A DNA stretch of 64,000 nucleotides from positions 2,207,001 to 2,271,000 of the forward strand of contig NZ_CP094971.1 of the NCBI RefSeq assembly GCF_022869825.1, in the 5' to 3' direction. Shown here piece by piece: positions 45,001 to 54,233 of the stretch. The notes beneath the pieces are model-generated. The model did no database searches. It was not told the DNA's origin and saw only the letters and a list, made by a program, of their open reading frames with translations. Made by a program: the position numbers and the translations under genes. This DNA is from Clostridium sp. BJN0001. Lineage in GTDB: Bacteria > Bacillota > Clostridia > Clostridiales > Clostridiaceae. Each line of letters begins with the position of its first letter. Positions within the stretch are counted from its first letter, which is position 1.

Positions 45001-46421
45001 GTAACTTCAACTACTCTTTGAGGTATAGGCTTTCCTGGATTTACAAATTTACTAAAGCTATCTATTACTTTTCCATCTTTAATTTTCATTATTCCTATTT
45101 CAGTTATATTTTCAATTTTAGGTGAAAAACCTGTTGTTTCAAGGTCAAGTACACAGTAAACAGTATCAAGTTTCTGACCTTTTATATTACATACAGATGG
45201 TTTTCTCTCTGGCGCAAGATATGCCTCTACTCCATAAATTATTTTCATTTTAGGATTATCTCTACCTAAAAGTTTATGTGCTTCAGGAAAAGCCTGAACT
45301 ACTCCATGATCTGTAATAGCAATAGATTTCATTCCCCACTTCATAGCTTTCTTTATTAAATCTGTTGCACTTGTCATTGCATCCATCTGACTCATTTTAG
45401 TATGCATATGAAGCTCTACTCTCTTAACTTCTGCATTATCTTCTCTAACTTTTCTCTTTATTCCTTCAGTTTCTACTACTACATTTCCTATTATTTCAAC
45501 TTCATTCGTAAATTTACTAAATCCTGCATTTCCAAAAATTCTTATTCCCTCTGCCTTTTTAAGTCTTGATAAGACCTCTTGAGACTGTTCAGGCTTTAAA
45601 AATGATTTACATGTTATTGAACTTGAGCCATCATATATATCATATGAGACTAGAATTTTTCCGCTTCTAAGTTCCTTATCTTCGATATTGGATATTTCTC
45701 CCTGTATTGAAACTTTACCTTCATCTTCAGTAATATCAGCTATCTTCATAACTTTTTCTTTAATATTAGAACTTCTTCCTAAAATCAATGACGGATCGGA
45801 ATTTTTCTTTGACTCTTGAGAAACATTCATTTCATTTCTCTGACTCTTATTTTTTATAACTTTTTTAACATTTTCAGTTGATTTAATTTCTTTTTCAATT
45901 TCAATAATTTTTTCTCTATTTCTGCTTTCATTAATTTTGATAAGCTCTTCAGCATCTATATTATCTATAAATTCAACAGTATAACTAACACCATAAATGT
46001 TTTTTAAAACTTTTTGAATCTTTCTATCATAATTAAGCCTTTTTAACATTGCAGATAAAATCATCTTAAATCTTAAATAAATTTTATAATCTTCTATATC
46101 TATACTGCAATTATCAACTGCAGTTTTTAAAAGAGGATGATTTTCAGAAAGATATGATAATATTTCCATAAAATCTTCTTCTGTAAGTTTTTTTGTAACT
46201 CCATCTAAATATTCTATCTCTATCTTAGACTCATTAAGCATAAATCTTTCTTTTATGAAATTATTGAGATCACCTATTTCATAAGGTTGTATAAATTTAT
46301 TTGATTTAACTTTTATAATTAGAACATTACTTTTCTTTTTTAAAGTAACACCTTGAACAAGTGCTGATGATATATTTTCACCCGAATTATAATCACTAAA
46401 AACTTCATTAATTTTTTTCAT
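42072..46421 (-). CDS. polC: DNA polymerase III alpha subunit, PolC type
   Basis: Main replicative polymerase of low-GC Gram-positives. The 1449-aa protein shows the PolC order: N-terminal domain, OB fold (about 230-320), PHP part with HMHTKMSQMDAM (about 337-348), inserted 3'-5' exonuclease (LDLETTGFSP from about 423; AHNAEFDIGF; HRALDDVDTT), rest of PHP, a zinc site (CHKCKYSDFSD...CPVCGEKL), and the polymerase core (PDIDLNFSGEYQ; TGQHPGGIIVVP). Length matches Bacillus PolC (~1437). Monocistronic, closed by a long hairpin. Identification is secure. Confidence 0.98.
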   Translation of the reverse strand: MKKINEVFSDYNSGENISSALVQGVTLKKKSNVLIIKVKSNKFIQPYEIGDLNNFIKERFMLNESKIEIEYLDGVTKKLTEEDFMEILSYLSENHPLLKTAVDNCSIDIEDYKIYLRFKMILSAMLKRLNYDRKIQKVLKNIYGVSYTVEFIDNIDAEELIKINESRNREKIIEIEKEIKSTENVKKVIKNKSQRNEMNVSQESKKNSDPSLILGRSSNIKEKVMKIADITEDEGKVSIQGEISNIEDKELRSGKILVSYDIYDGSSSITCKSFLKPEQSQEVLSRLKKAEGIRIFGNAGFSKFTNEVEIIGNVVVETEGIKRKVREDNAEVKRVELHMHTKMSQMDAMTSATDLIKKAMKWGMKSIAITDHGVVQAFPEAHKLLGRDNPKMKIIYGVEAYLAPERKPSVCNIKGQKLDTVYCVLDLETTGFSPKIENITEIGIMKIKDGKVIDSFSKFVNPGKPIPQRVVEVTNITDDMVRDADSIDKVFPQMLKFIDGTVLVAHNAEFDIGFLKYNAKKLGYDFDYTYLDTLSLAQDLFPDFKTFKLGRIAKKLGIKVEVAHRALDDVDTTVKVFKLMLDMLKKRGVENLSDIEDLALDEESKKYEYKKRRTYHAIILAKNYVGLKNLYKLVSFSHLDYFYKKPRILKSLYKKYSEGLILGSACSEGELYQAILLGKPDEEIEKIARDYDYLEIQPLGNDDYLIRNGQAPDKEYLKDINRKIISLGEKLNKLVVATGDVHFMDPQDEIYRRILEAGQGFKDADSQAPLYLRTTEEMLDEFSYLGEEKAYEVVVTNTNKISDMCERISPISPEKCPPHIDGCEKTIKDIAYKRAHELYGDPLPKIVEDRLEKELESIIKNGFSVMYIIAQKLVWKSNSDGYLVGSRGSVGSSVVAYMTGITEVNALAPHYRCHKCKYSDFSDYGVKNGFDLPDKTCPVCGEKLDKDGMDIPFETFLGFNGDKEPDIDLNFSGEYQAKAHKYTEVIFGKGTTFKAGTIGTVADKTAFGYVKKYFDDKNVNVSKAEITRISKGCTGIKRTTGQHPGGIIVVPKGREIYEFCPVQHPADDPDSDIITTHFDYHSIDQNLLKLDILGHDDPTVIRMLQDITGINPHKIPLDDKETMSLFYSTEALKVTPEQINSKVGTFGIPEFGTKFVRGMLVDTTPKTFTDLLCISGLSHGTDVWLGNAKDLIDSGIITTISDAVCCRDDIMVYLIKKGLPKNTSFKIMETVRKGKALKDPEKWKEYEDLMRSHDVPEWYIESCKKIKYMFPKAHAAAYVMMAFRIAWFKVHIPKAYYAAYFSIRAKAFDAEFMIFGKDKVKEKMKEIIAQGNDAAPKDKDMYDDLEIVLEMYERGFKFLPIDLYKSDSTKFKVEDEGIRPPINSISGMGNVAAEDISKTVHEEVPISSVDNLKKRAKIGTAATELLRKFGCLNGLTESDQVSFFDMMKN

Positions 46422-46488
46422 CTTTACAACCTTTCTTAAAATAATAATTTAACATTTTTATAACTGATATTATATCATTATTCTCATT

Positions 46489-46530
46489 AAAAAAGAAAGC
46501 TCCCTATAACTACTGGAAACTTTCTTTTTG
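46489..46530 (-). terminator. Terminator after the DUF4405 gene
   Basis: AAAAAGAAAGTTTCC/GGGAGCTTTCTTTTT stem with one or two mismatches and a 10-nt loop, ending in a T-run on the reverse strand, 42 nt after the stop. Confidence 0.85.
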
Positions 46531-46571
46531 TTATACAAATACTATTAAAACTATAAAAATCTAATATATTT

Positions 46572-47318
46572 TCATGATTTTATAATTTTAAAAATTTTTT
46601 CTACAAAAACTGTAATTAATGCAAACAAACATGCAATAGACATATATGTGGCAGCTACATTTCCTGCTGTTAAAATATTTACTTCCTGATCTTTATGCTG
46701 TCCACTACCCATTCCTGAACCCTTTTGTATATTATTATGAATATCTATATTTCCTGCCGTAATTTTTGTAATTGGTGTATTTATCCAATTTGAAAAATTA
46801 GATGCATAAGCACTATATGATCCAAAAACAGCTATAAAAATAACAAATATAATAATTAAAATTTTTCGTAACTTTTTTGGTACATTTACAATTTTTAAAA
46901 ACATTCCTTTTATAAAAGAATAATGAAGTCCTATGTGAATTCCTAAAAGAATAAGGGCAAAAGCAGCTACTGACGTATGACCTATTTTCCATATCATATT
47001 GTTAGATGATATATTAGTTAAAATTGTCTTAGAAATAAAAATTCCACTTAATACTATAAATATAGCTGCTATAAAAAGCAGAATATCTATAAGATAGCAC
47101 AATTTTGTTTTAAACTTGATTGTTTTAGAAAATAATTTTTTAGTTATAGATGCAACCCACTTTGCATTTAACAAAACGTGTATTATAAATATAAAAAGTA
47201 AAACAATTCCAAAAACTTCATGAAACTTCATAGATATAGTCCGTTTATTGTACATTATCATAAATGATATAAACATAATAATATCAAGTATTATTTTAAC
47301 AAAATTTTTATTTTTCAT
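46572..47318 (-). CDS. DUF4405-type integral membrane protein
   Basis: A 248-aa protein with about five to six transmembrane helices (around 8-25, 32-52, 72-95, 110-130, 150-170, 222-240). Histidines placed in helices (FHEVFGIVLLFIFIIHVLLN; IGHTSVAAFALILLGIHIGLHYSF) resemble the haem ligands of small cytochrome b-like DUF4405 proteins. An extracellular loop (172-220) is Gly/Ser-rich. Alone on its transcript, with a terminator behind it. Redox or haem function is inferred from the histidine pattern only. Confidence 0.72.
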   Translation of the reverse strand: MKNKNFVKIILDIIMFISFMIMYNKRTISMKFHEVFGIVLLFIFIIHVLLNAKWVASITKKLFSKTIKFKTKLCYLIDILLFIAAIFIVLSGIFISKTILTNISSNNMIWKIGHTSVAAFALILLGIHIGLHYSFIKGMFLKIVNVPKKLRKILIIIFVIFIAVFGSYSAYASNFSNWINTPITKITAGNIDIHNNIQKGSGMGSGQHKDQEVNILTAGNVAATYMSIACLFALITVFVEKIFKIIKS

Positions 47319-47374
47319 AATTTTACCCTCCTATACGTATCTATAAAATATTTTAATATTTATTATCACTAAAA

Positions 47375-48148
47375 CTATCTAAGACTTTCATCAATATATT
47401 TATTAACTTCTTCTCTTATCTTTTTTAATTTTATATTAGTATTCTCATTTAATGATTTAAAATTCATTAGCTTTTCAAGGTCTCCATTTTCTTTTACAAT
47501 TTTAATACTTGATTTATAATTTAGTCCAAATATAAATGATATATGACCTACTATATTATCAACTGGTGTTTTTTTTAATTTTCTTAAAACTGTTTCCCTA
47601 TTCATTAAATTATCTAATACTTCTAAGCTAATATCAGATTCATATAGCTTTTTAGATGAAACATCATATAAATCCTCAAATGGTACAATTGTATTTACCT
47701 TTAATATATCTATTTTATCCGCATCTCTTAAAATATTTGCAAAACATTCTTCTTTTTTTCCTAATTCACTTGGCAGTTTATACTTATTATGATATCTTAT
47801 CGCATTTTCAATAAGATTATAATTCTTATTATTAGTTAAAAACCTTTTTATCATACCATCTTTAAATAAAATATCTGCTCCAAGTTCTGCATGATCTATA
47901 GATTTTGAATCATTAAATGTATTATATCTTTTTATCTGCTCAAATCTTCCTATATCATGTAAAATTCCAAGAAGCCATGAAAGAGTTATCTCATCTTCTT
48001 TTAATGAAAGATTTTTAGCTATACGCTCACAATAATCTGCTACTCTATATGTGTGATCTACTTTTAATTTTATTTTAATGTTTTTTATATCATAATTTTT
48101 AACATAATTATCAAATTCAGTTTTTACTTTTTTTTTAAATTCTATCAT
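47375..48148 (-). CDS. HD domain phosphohydrolase
   Basis: A 257-aa soluble protein with a metal-dependent HD domain: VDHTYRVADYCERIA, the ILHDIGRFEQ motif (His-Asp pair near residue 62), a further AEL and RDADKIDILKVN. Such proteins hydrolyse nucleotides or phosphate esters. The ATG at 48148 (GGTGG 8 nt upstream) is preferred to the one at 48163. It lies at the end of the pbuX-xpt stretch, so a nucleotide substrate is conceivable. No partner domain is present. Confidence 0.83.
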   Translation of the reverse strand: MIEFKKKVKTEFDNYVKNYDIKNIKIKLKVDHTYRVADYCERIAKNLSLKEDEITLSWLLGILHDIGRFEQIKRYNTFNDSKSIDHAELGADILFKDGMIKRFLTNNKNYNLIENAIRYHNKYKLPSELGKKEECFANILRDADKIDILKVNTIVPFEDLYDVSSKKLYESDISLEVLDNLMNRETVLRKLKKTPVDNIVGHISFIFGLNYKSSIKIVKENGDLEKLMNFKSLNENTNIKLKKIREEVNKYIDESLR

Positions 48149-48213
48149 AATATCTGCCACCATCTTATATAATAATTTTAATATATCTATAATTGATAAA
48201 CAATATAATTTTT

Positions 48214-48645
48214 TTATTCATCTATAATATTTTTTGTAAACTTTGAAGCTATAAAAATCCAAGTTAAAAGTTTTGCAGTAATTACAATTGATAAAATATA
48301 AAGAATTTTTTGATATTTAAAAAATGAGGAAATTATAATACATAAACATTCTAAATATAAAAATATTGAATATATTTTTGAACTTACTTTTTCTTTTAAA
48401 AGGATATTTTTTTCATTTTCATCATATTCATCAGTTTCGTCCAATCTATTTATTTTTTTAGAAATTTTCAAAATGAATAAATGAAAAATACTGCATATAA
48501 ATCCTGCAAAAAATAATCCTCTTGATATGTTTACAATTTTATTAGGTATATGTATGAATATGTTTAAAACTGCAATTATTACTCCTAAAGTTAAAATAGC
48601 AAAACTATATAAAAGATTTCTTTTTTCAATACTTTTTTTATTCAT
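48214..48645 (-). CDS. Small four-helix membrane protein, function unknown
   Basis: About 143 aa with four hydrophobic segments (roughly 10-30, 38-58, 88-106, 114-134) and a charged loop between helices 2 and 3 ([23 protein letters not shown]). No family recognised. The ATG at 48645 overlaps the end of xpt by 8 nt (translational coupling); a TTG at 48657 with AAAGGG 4 nt upstream is an alternative start. Probably transcribed with pbuX-xpt. Confidence 0.7.
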   Translation of the reverse strand: MNKKSIEKRNLLYSFAILTLGVIIAVLNIFIHIPNKIVNISRGLFFAGFICSIFHLFILKISKKINRLDETDEYDENEKNILLKEKVSSKIYSIFLYLECLCIIISSFFKYQKILYILSIVITAKLLTWIFIASKFTKNIIDE

Positions 48646-49213
48646 TAACAAATTCAATTATCCCTTTATCGAGTTTTGATATTCTTGCAAGTGAATAAAC
48701 ATTATATCCTTTTTTATCTAAAAATTCACGTCCTGGCTGAAATGATTTTTCAATTACTATTCCAATTCCTTTAACCTTTGCTCCTGCTTCTTCAACTAAT
48801 CTTGCAGCGCCTCGTGCAGCCTCTCCATTAGCTAAGAAATCATCAATTATAAGTATATTATCATCCTTTGATATGTACTTTTTAGAAAGTGTAAGTTCAT
48901 AATCACTGTTTTTAGTAAAAGAATGTACTGTTGTCTGATAAACATCTCCATTTAAAATTTTTGATGTTTGTTTTTTTAATGTAACCATAGGAAGACCCAT
49001 AAGATATGCTGTCATTACTGTTGGTGCAATACCAGAACTTTCTATTGTAAATATTTTTGTTATATTATGATTTTCGAAATATTTTTTAAATTCTTCACCC
49101 ATTTCATACATTAATTTTGGATCAACTTGATGATTTAAAAATGAGTCTACTTTTAATACTTCTTTTGAAAGTGCATTACCTTCTTTTAATATTCGCTTTT
49201 CTAAAGCTTTCAT
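48638..49213 (-). CDS. xpt: Xanthine phosphoribosyltransferase
   Basis: Converts xanthine + PRPP to XMP in purine salvage. The 191-aa protein has [32 protein letters not shown], the Xpt N-terminus, and the PRPP-binding loop [20 protein letters not shown] (about 115-134). Follows pbuX by 13 nt, as in Bacillus where xpt and pbuX form one operon (in the opposite order). Start ATG at 49213 has AGGAG. Confidence 0.97.
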   Translation of the reverse strand: MKALEKRILKEGNALSKEVLKVDSFLNHQVDPKLMYEMGEEFKKYFENHNITKIFTIESSGIAPTVMTAYLMGLPMVTLKKQTSKILNGDVYQTTVHSFTKNSDYELTLSKKYISKDDNILIIDDFLANGEAARGAARLVEEAGAKVKGIGIVIEKSFQPGREFLDKKGYNVYSLARISKLDKGIIEFVNE

Positions 49214-49226
49214 ATTATTACATCTC

Positions 49227-50534
49227 CTATTTTTCTTTTAATATTAAATTTAATAAAAGTGCAGCTATTGTTCCTGTTGAAATTCCTGAAGAAAAAATCA
49301 TTTTTATGCCTTCTGGAAAAGAACTCAATATTTCTGGTCTGAATGTAACTCCAAGTCCTAGTCCTATTGATGTTGCAATTATAAGTAAATTTCTATTACT
49401 AATTTTTACGCTGCTTAAAGTTTGAATTCCGGCTGCTGCAACAGTACCAAACATTACGATGCCTACTCCTCCAAGTACAGGGCTTGGCATAACATTTATT
49501 ATTGCACTAAACTTAGGGAAAAAGCCAAGTAAAATAAGAATTATACCTGCCATTACAGCTACTTTTCTACTTGCTACTTTTGTAAGTGGAATTACACCTA
49601 CATTTTGACTAAATGATGTATTGGGGAATGTACCAAGACATCCTGCAATCATACTTCCAACTCCATCTGCAAGTACACCTTTTCCAATAATATCATCATT
49701 ATCTTTAACTTTAGAAACCTGGCATACAGCTTTAAGACATCCTACTGTTTCTATAGTAGTTACTAAATATGCAGGAATAAATGGAACTACATTCTTTAAA
49801 CTAAAGTCAACTCCATATCCGAAAATCTTAGGATATGAAAACCAAGATGCTGAAAATACAGTTGAGAAATCAACTTTTCCAATAGGTATACATATAATAT
49901 ACCCAACAACCATACCTATAAGTATTGATGCTGTACTTGTTATTCCTTTTGCATAATGATTTAACAAAAGTGTAAATATCATTACTCCAAGTGCTATTGA
50001 TATATTAAGTATACTTCCATAATCAGAAGCTCCGCTTCCACCTGCTGCCCAATCAACTGAAACAGGAAGAAGAGTAAGACCTATAAGACATACTACTGTA
50101 CCTGTTACAAGTGGAGGAAATAGTTTCATTAATGGTTTAATAAAAAAGCTTAATATTATTTCAATAAATGACCCAAGTATTGTCGCTCCAATTATTCCAG
50201 GAAGTCCAGCTACGCTTCCTACTGCAATGCTTGGTGAGACAAATGTAAAATCTGTTCCCATTATACATGCAACTCTTGAACCAATCCTTCCTATTCCTCT
50301 TGATTGTATAAATGTTGCAACTCCTGCTGCAAGAATAGTTGTACTCATAAGTGCTGTTGATGTTGCTGCATCAAATTTTAATACACTGCATATAACAAGC
50401 GGTACAACTATAATACCTCCAAATGCAGCAAATATATGTTGAATACCCAAAAGTATCTGCATATATAGTGATGGTGTATCATCAATTCCATAAATAAGTC
50501 CAATTTCATTCTGATGATTATTTTTCTTTTCCAA
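49227..50534 (-). CDS. pbuX: NCS2 family xanthine/uracil permease
   Basis: A 435-aa polytopic nucleobase:cation symporter with 12-14 helices. The family motif [22 protein letters not shown] (about 304-325) is present, plus [19 protein letters not shown] near the N-terminus. Adjacent xpt makes xanthine the likely substrate; uric acid or another purine is possible. It is preceded by a 200-nt leader with a terminator, which suggests purine-dependent attenuation. Confidence 0.92.
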   Translation of the reverse strand: MEKKNNHQNEIGLIYGIDDTPSLYMQILLGIQHIFAAFGGIIVVPLVICSVLKFDAATSTALMSTTILAAGVATFIQSRGIGRIGSRVACIMGTDFTFVSPSIAVGSVAGLPGIIGATILGSFIEIILSFFIKPLMKLFPPLVTGTVVCLIGLTLLPVSVDWAAGGSGASDYGSILNISIALGVMIFTLLLNHYAKGITSTASILIGMVVGYIICIPIGKVDFSTVFSASWFSYPKIFGYGVDFSLKNVVPFIPAYLVTTIETVGCLKAVCQVSKVKDNDDIIGKGVLADGVGSMIAGCLGTFPNTSFSQNVGVIPLTKVASRKVAVMAGIILILLGFFPKFSAIINVMPSPVLGGVGIVMFGTVAAAGIQTLSSVKISNRNLLIIATSIGLGLGVTFRPEILSSFPEGIKMIFSSGISTGTIAALLLNLILKEK

Positions 50535-50594
50535 CGCATTTATCCTCTCTGCTATTTTTTATTATAATAATATTCGTATAATGCAATTAAAAAA

Positions 50595-50748
50595 AGCATC
50601 TCTAATAAAATAGAAGTGCTACCTATGGAAACTACTATGCTAATATATACTTATATCATAGATTGCTATTATATAAGTATATAAAAACTCTTCAAACCAT
50701 CAAATTGAAAATCATACGAAAATTTTATATAATAATGTAGAAATTATA
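50595..50748 (-). promoter_or_regulatory. pbuX leader: attenuator with possible diverged purine aptamer
   Basis: A -10 TATAAT is at 50748-50743. The leader then has a stem-loop TTCAA/TTGAA (50709-50705 with 50695-50691) whose loop ends GATGG, next GAGTTTTTATA (50690-50680), then a perfect 11-bp stem (50681-50671 with 50656-50646), and finally a terminator (50620-50611 with 50604-50595 and seven T). Order and spacing recall the guanine riboswitch (P2, J2/3, P3), but the J2/3 consensus GTTTCTAC is altered and I cannot close a P1 helix. Terminator certain, aptamer tentative. Confidence 0.5.
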
Positions 50749-50788
50749 TCATATAATTATTATGTTGTAAAAAGGTTCATATTTTGAA

Positions 50789-51673
50789 CTACTCTTTAAT
50801 TTTTCCATATACCTTCTCTTTAAGCCTTATTCCTTCTCTAGTTGCAGCAATACCTCCTTCTGCTGTTTCTCTTAGTTCTGATGGAAGACTCTTTCCTACC
50901 TTATACATAGCATCTACAGCATCATCAAAAGGTATCTTTGATTCAACTCCTGCCATTACAAGATCAGCCGTACAAAGTGCAGTCACAGCTCCTTGAACAT
51001 TTCTTTTCGCACATGGTATTTCAACAAGTCCAGCAACAGGATCACATACAAGTCCTAATACATTTTGCAAAATAATAGATGCCGCATCAAAACTCATTTT
51101 GACAGTTCCACCCATAAGTTCAACTACTGCAGCAGCTCCCATAGCAGCTGCTGAGCCACATTCTGCTTGGCATCCTCCTTCTGCTCCTGCAAGAGTTGCA
51201 TTTAAGCCTATTATAATTCCAATACTCCCTGCTGCAAAAAGTCCTTCTATAAGTTTATCATCAGATAAATTAAGTTTTTCTCCTGCTGAGAGAATTACTG
51301 CTGGAAGTATTCCACATGAACCAGCTGTAGGACATGCAACTATTCTTCCCATAGATGCATTTACTTCAGATGATGAAATTGCCATAGCCATTGCTTTTAC
51401 CATAATATCTCCAGTAAGCGATTTTTTATTTTCCTGATATTTTTGAATCTTATATGCATCTCCTCCTATAAGACCACTTACTGAATAGATCTTAGTTTTT
51501 CTTCCAATTCCTGCGGCTTCTTTCATTACTTCAAGATTCTTTGCCATTCTTTCAATTACTTTTTCTCGTGGTACATCTTTATCTTTTATTTCTTTTTGTA
51601 TTGCAAACTCACTTAATGAAATATTTTTTGATATGCAATAATTTAAAAGATCTTCTCCTGTTCTTATTTCCAT
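50789..51673 (-). CDS. sdaAA: L-serine dehydratase, iron-sulfur-dependent, alpha subunit
   Basis: With SdaAB converts L-serine to pyruvate and ammonia using a [4Fe-4S] cluster. The 294-aa protein has the family stretches VACPTAGSCGILPAVILSAGE, GGCQAECGSAAAMGAAAVVELMGG and LVCDPVAGLVEIPC, supplying the cluster cysteines. Its ATG overlaps the sdaAB stop by one base. A short GTTCA/TGAAC stem with CTTTTT follows the stop and could be a weak terminator. Confidence 0.96.
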   Translation of the reverse strand: MEIRTGEDLLNYCISKNISLSEFAIQKEIKDKDVPREKVIERMAKNLEVMKEAAGIGRKTKIYSVSGLIGGDAYKIQKYQENKKSLTGDIMVKAMAMAISSSEVNASMGRIVACPTAGSCGILPAVILSAGEKLNLSDDKLIEGLFAAGSIGIIIGLNATLAGAEGGCQAECGSAAAMGAAAVVELMGGTVKMSFDAASIILQNVLGLVCDPVAGLVEIPCAKRNVQGAVTALCTADLVMAGVESKIPFDDAVDAMYKVGKSLPSELRETAEGGIAATREGIRLKEKVYGKIKE

Positions 51674-52356
51674 TATATTTCGTCCTCCTCTACAGGATGT
51701 ATAAGTATAACTTTTCTTACAGTATCTATCTCTCTTATTTTAGAAATGAGGCTATCTGATATTTTGCTGTCAAGTTCAAGAACCATTGTAGCTCCTTCTC
51801 CTTTTTCATAGCGAAACACCTTCATAAACGCTATGTTTATCTCCCTATCGTATAATGCACATGAAACATGATTTATTATTCCAGGTGTATCTTTATGTAT
51901 TATTATAAGAGTTTCATAATTTCCATTAAAATCAACTTCATTATCATTTACTTCTGTTATTTTTATATTTCCTCCACCAATTGATGAGCCTAATACTTCA
52001 ACATATTTATCATCACTCGTTCTTATTATAAATTTTACGGTATTAGGATGAATATTTCCTAAATCTGCAGTTTTAAATAAAACTTTTATATTTCTCTTTT
52101 TAGCAATTTCAAGAGAATTTCTAAGATTTTCATCACTAGGTTCCATTCCCAAAATTCCTGCAACTAGTGCTTTATCAGTTCCATGTCCTTTGTAAGTTTT
52201 AGCAAAAGAACCATGAAGAATAAAAGTAACTTCACGTATATCATTACCTGCTATACTTCTTGCAACTTTTCCAAGCCTTGCTGCACCTGCAGTATGCGAA
52301 CTTGAAGGTCCTACCATAATAGGACCAATTATATCAAATACTCCAATCTGTTTCAT
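51673..52356 (-). CDS. sdaAB: L-serine dehydratase, iron-sulfur-dependent, beta subunit
   Basis: The 227-aa partner of SdaAA. It carries IGPIMVGPSSSHTAGAARLGKVAR (10-33), the SdaAB N-terminal domain, and a C-terminal ACT domain (about 147-220), which in this family can bind serine. TAATG overlap with sdaAA implies tight coupling. AGAGGAG precedes the ATG. Serine degradation to pyruvate is a common clostridial energy route. Confidence 0.96.
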   Translation of the reverse strand: MKQIGVFDIIGPIMVGPSSSHTAGAARLGKVARSIAGNDIREVTFILHGSFAKTYKGHGTDKALVAGILGMEPSDENLRNSLEIAKKRNIKVLFKTADLGNIHPNTVKFIIRTSDDKYVEVLGSSIGGGNIKITEVNDNEVDFNGNYETLIIIHKDTPGIINHVSCALYDREINIAFMKVFRYEKGEGATMVLELDSKISDSLISKIREIDTVRKVILIHPVEEDEI

Positions 52357-52400
52357 ATTTAATCTCCTCTAATTTTAATGCTCTATCAATATATTATTGT

Positions 52401-52442
52401 AAAAAGAAAGGCTGAAAATATTCAAGAATTACAGCCTTTCTT
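52401..52442 (-). terminator. Terminator after the nucleoside kinase gene
   Basis: AAGAAAGGCTG/CAGCCTTTCTT 11-bp stem with a 17-nt loop, followed by TTTAC on the reverse strand, 28 nt after the stop. Confidence 0.9.
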
Positions 52443-52469
52443 AAAAATTTTTCTATTTATATTTCTTTA

Positions 52470-54110
52470 TTAGTATTCATAAAAACATGATCCTCCAATA
52501 AATTCTCTTAAAAGAGAATTTTCAGGAATATATTTTTCATCAATTTCTTTAAAAAGTTCTAAGAATTCCTTAAGTCTTGAAGCTTCAAGATAAACATCAC
52601 TATCTTTTGAAATCTTTGAAAGTTCATTTAATGCATATGGTTTTAAAACACTTAATTCATATAAAAGTGTTGAATTAAACATTGCATCTGCTTCCTCTTG
52701 ATAAATAAATATACTGCTTTTTTCACCACGTTTTATGGAACTCCACATTTTAAGTGTTTCTTCTGCGCCATATCCTCTTGATAGTGAATCACGAACTATT
52801 CGTCTAAGCTTTCTTACATCAGTTGTTGAAATCCTATTATGATAATCTATATTAAGCTGTGTAAGTGCTGAAATATAAATCTTAAAGACCTTATCTTTAG
52901 GAATTCTTTTAGTAAGCAGTGGATTAAGTCCATGAATTCCTTCAATTATAAGGACACCATTTTGTGGAAGAATCACTTTATTACCAAGCCATTCTTTTTT
53001 TCCAAGCTTAAAATTAAATGTAGGTATATTTACTTCTTTTCCTTGAAGTATTTCAGTAAGATCTCTATTAAATAAATTAAGATCGAGTGCATTTATTGTT
53101 TCATAATCATAATCGCCATTCTCATCTTTTGGTGTCTCATCTCTATCTAAAAAATAATCATCCATTGATAATGTAATTGGAATAAGTCCATTTACTCTAA
53201 GTTGAATGCTGAGTCTTTTGGAAAATGTCGTTTTTCCAGATGATGATGGTCCTGCAATAAAAACAACCTTAGTAGATTTTCTATTTGAAATTTCATCAGC
53301 AATATATGCTATCTTCTTTTCATGAAGAGCCTCAGAAACCAGTACAATATTCTGTGTTCTATTATTTTCTATTTTTCTATTTAATGAGCCTACAGTTTCT
53401 ATTCCAAGTATATTAAGCCACTTTTCTGTTTCTCTAAAAATATTAGTAAGACTTTTCTGTTCTTTAAAATCAGAAAGAGTATCTAAATTATATTTAGAAG
53501 GTCTTCTTAAAATAAACCCTCCTTCATAATACATTAGATCAAATGTCTTAATAAAACCTGTACTATATGCTAAAAATCCATAAAAATAACCATATCTTCC
53601 ATCTAGCTCATATAAATTAATCTCTTTTAAATCTAAATGTTCTAAAAGACTAACTTTATCATCCATATCTATTTTTTCAAAATATTTAATTGCATATTCT
53701 TTAGAGACTGTTTTCTTATTTATTACTATACTTTGATTAATTAATTTGCACATTCTGTTTTTTATTTTTAAAATTTCTTCTTCTGTTAAAGGGCTCTCTT
53801 TTCTTATCTCTCCAAAAAGTCCTTTGCTTATTGAATGTTCTATTTTAACTTTAGAATTTGGAAATATATCTAAAGCAGCTTTTACAAAAATAAATTGGAG
53901 GGTACGCACATATATCTTCATTCCAAAATCCATTGTAAATGGTATTAGATAAACTTCTCCCTCTTCCTCTATCCTATCGCCTAAACTATGATAGACATCG
54001 TTAAGCTTACATACAGCAATATTCCTTTCATTTATTTTATCATTTTTTTTGAGTAACTCATAAAAAGTGATTCCTTTTTCAGCTTTTATCACATTTAACT
54101 CATTTTTCAT
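52470..54110 (-). CDS. Nucleoside (uridine-type) kinase with ThrRS-like N-terminal domains
   Basis: A 546-aa protein. Residues 1-60 look like a TGS domain, about 65-220 like the threonyl/alanyl-tRNA synthetase second additional (SAD) domain, and about 280-480 are a uridine-kinase-like P-loop kinase with Walker A GPSSSGKTTFSKRL (about 286-299), LSMDDYFLDRDETP and IIEGIHGLNP. This architecture is common in Clostridia and Thermotogae and is annotated as nucleoside kinase; pyrimidine or adenosine specificity is unsettled. Divergent from the DUF421 gene. Single gene with its own terminator. Confidence 0.9.
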   Translation of the reverse strand: MKNELNVIKAEKGITFYELLKKNDKINERNIAVCKLNDVYHSLGDRIEEEGEVYLIPFTMDFGMKIYVRTLQFIFVKAALDIFPNSKVKIEHSISKGLFGEIRKESPLTEEEILKIKNRMCKLINQSIVINKKTVSKEYAIKYFEKIDMDDKVSLLEHLDLKEINLYELDGRYGYFYGFLAYSTGFIKTFDLMYYEGGFILRRPSKYNLDTLSDFKEQKSLTNIFRETEKWLNILGIETVGSLNRKIENNRTQNIVLVSEALHEKKIAYIADEISNRKSTKVVFIAGPSSSGKTTFSKRLSIQLRVNGLIPITLSMDDYFLDRDETPKDENGDYDYETINALDLNLFNRDLTEILQGKEVNIPTFNFKLGKKEWLGNKVILPQNGVLIIEGIHGLNPLLTKRIPKDKVFKIYISALTQLNIDYHNRISTTDVRKLRRIVRDSLSRGYGAEETLKMWSSIKRGEKSSIFIYQEEADAMFNSTLLYELSVLKPYALNELSKISKDSDVYLEASRLKEFLELFKEIDEKYIPENSLLREFIGGSCFYEY

Positions 54111-54233
54111 TATATTTTTTTCTCCTCTGACACTATATAACTATATTATATCCATTTTTACATTAAATTTATAACTATTTTTTTGCATATTTAATATTTA
54201 TTTAGGAAATATTATCTCAGAGAGGTGTATATT

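Noticed and set aside
49621..49956. 111-codon forward frame opposite pbuX
   Set aside because: Shadow of a membrane-protein gene; no ribosome binding site.
51099..51437. 112-codon forward frame opposite sdaAA, rich in Pro/Ala
   Set aside because: Shadow of the glycine/alanine-rich sdaAA sequence.
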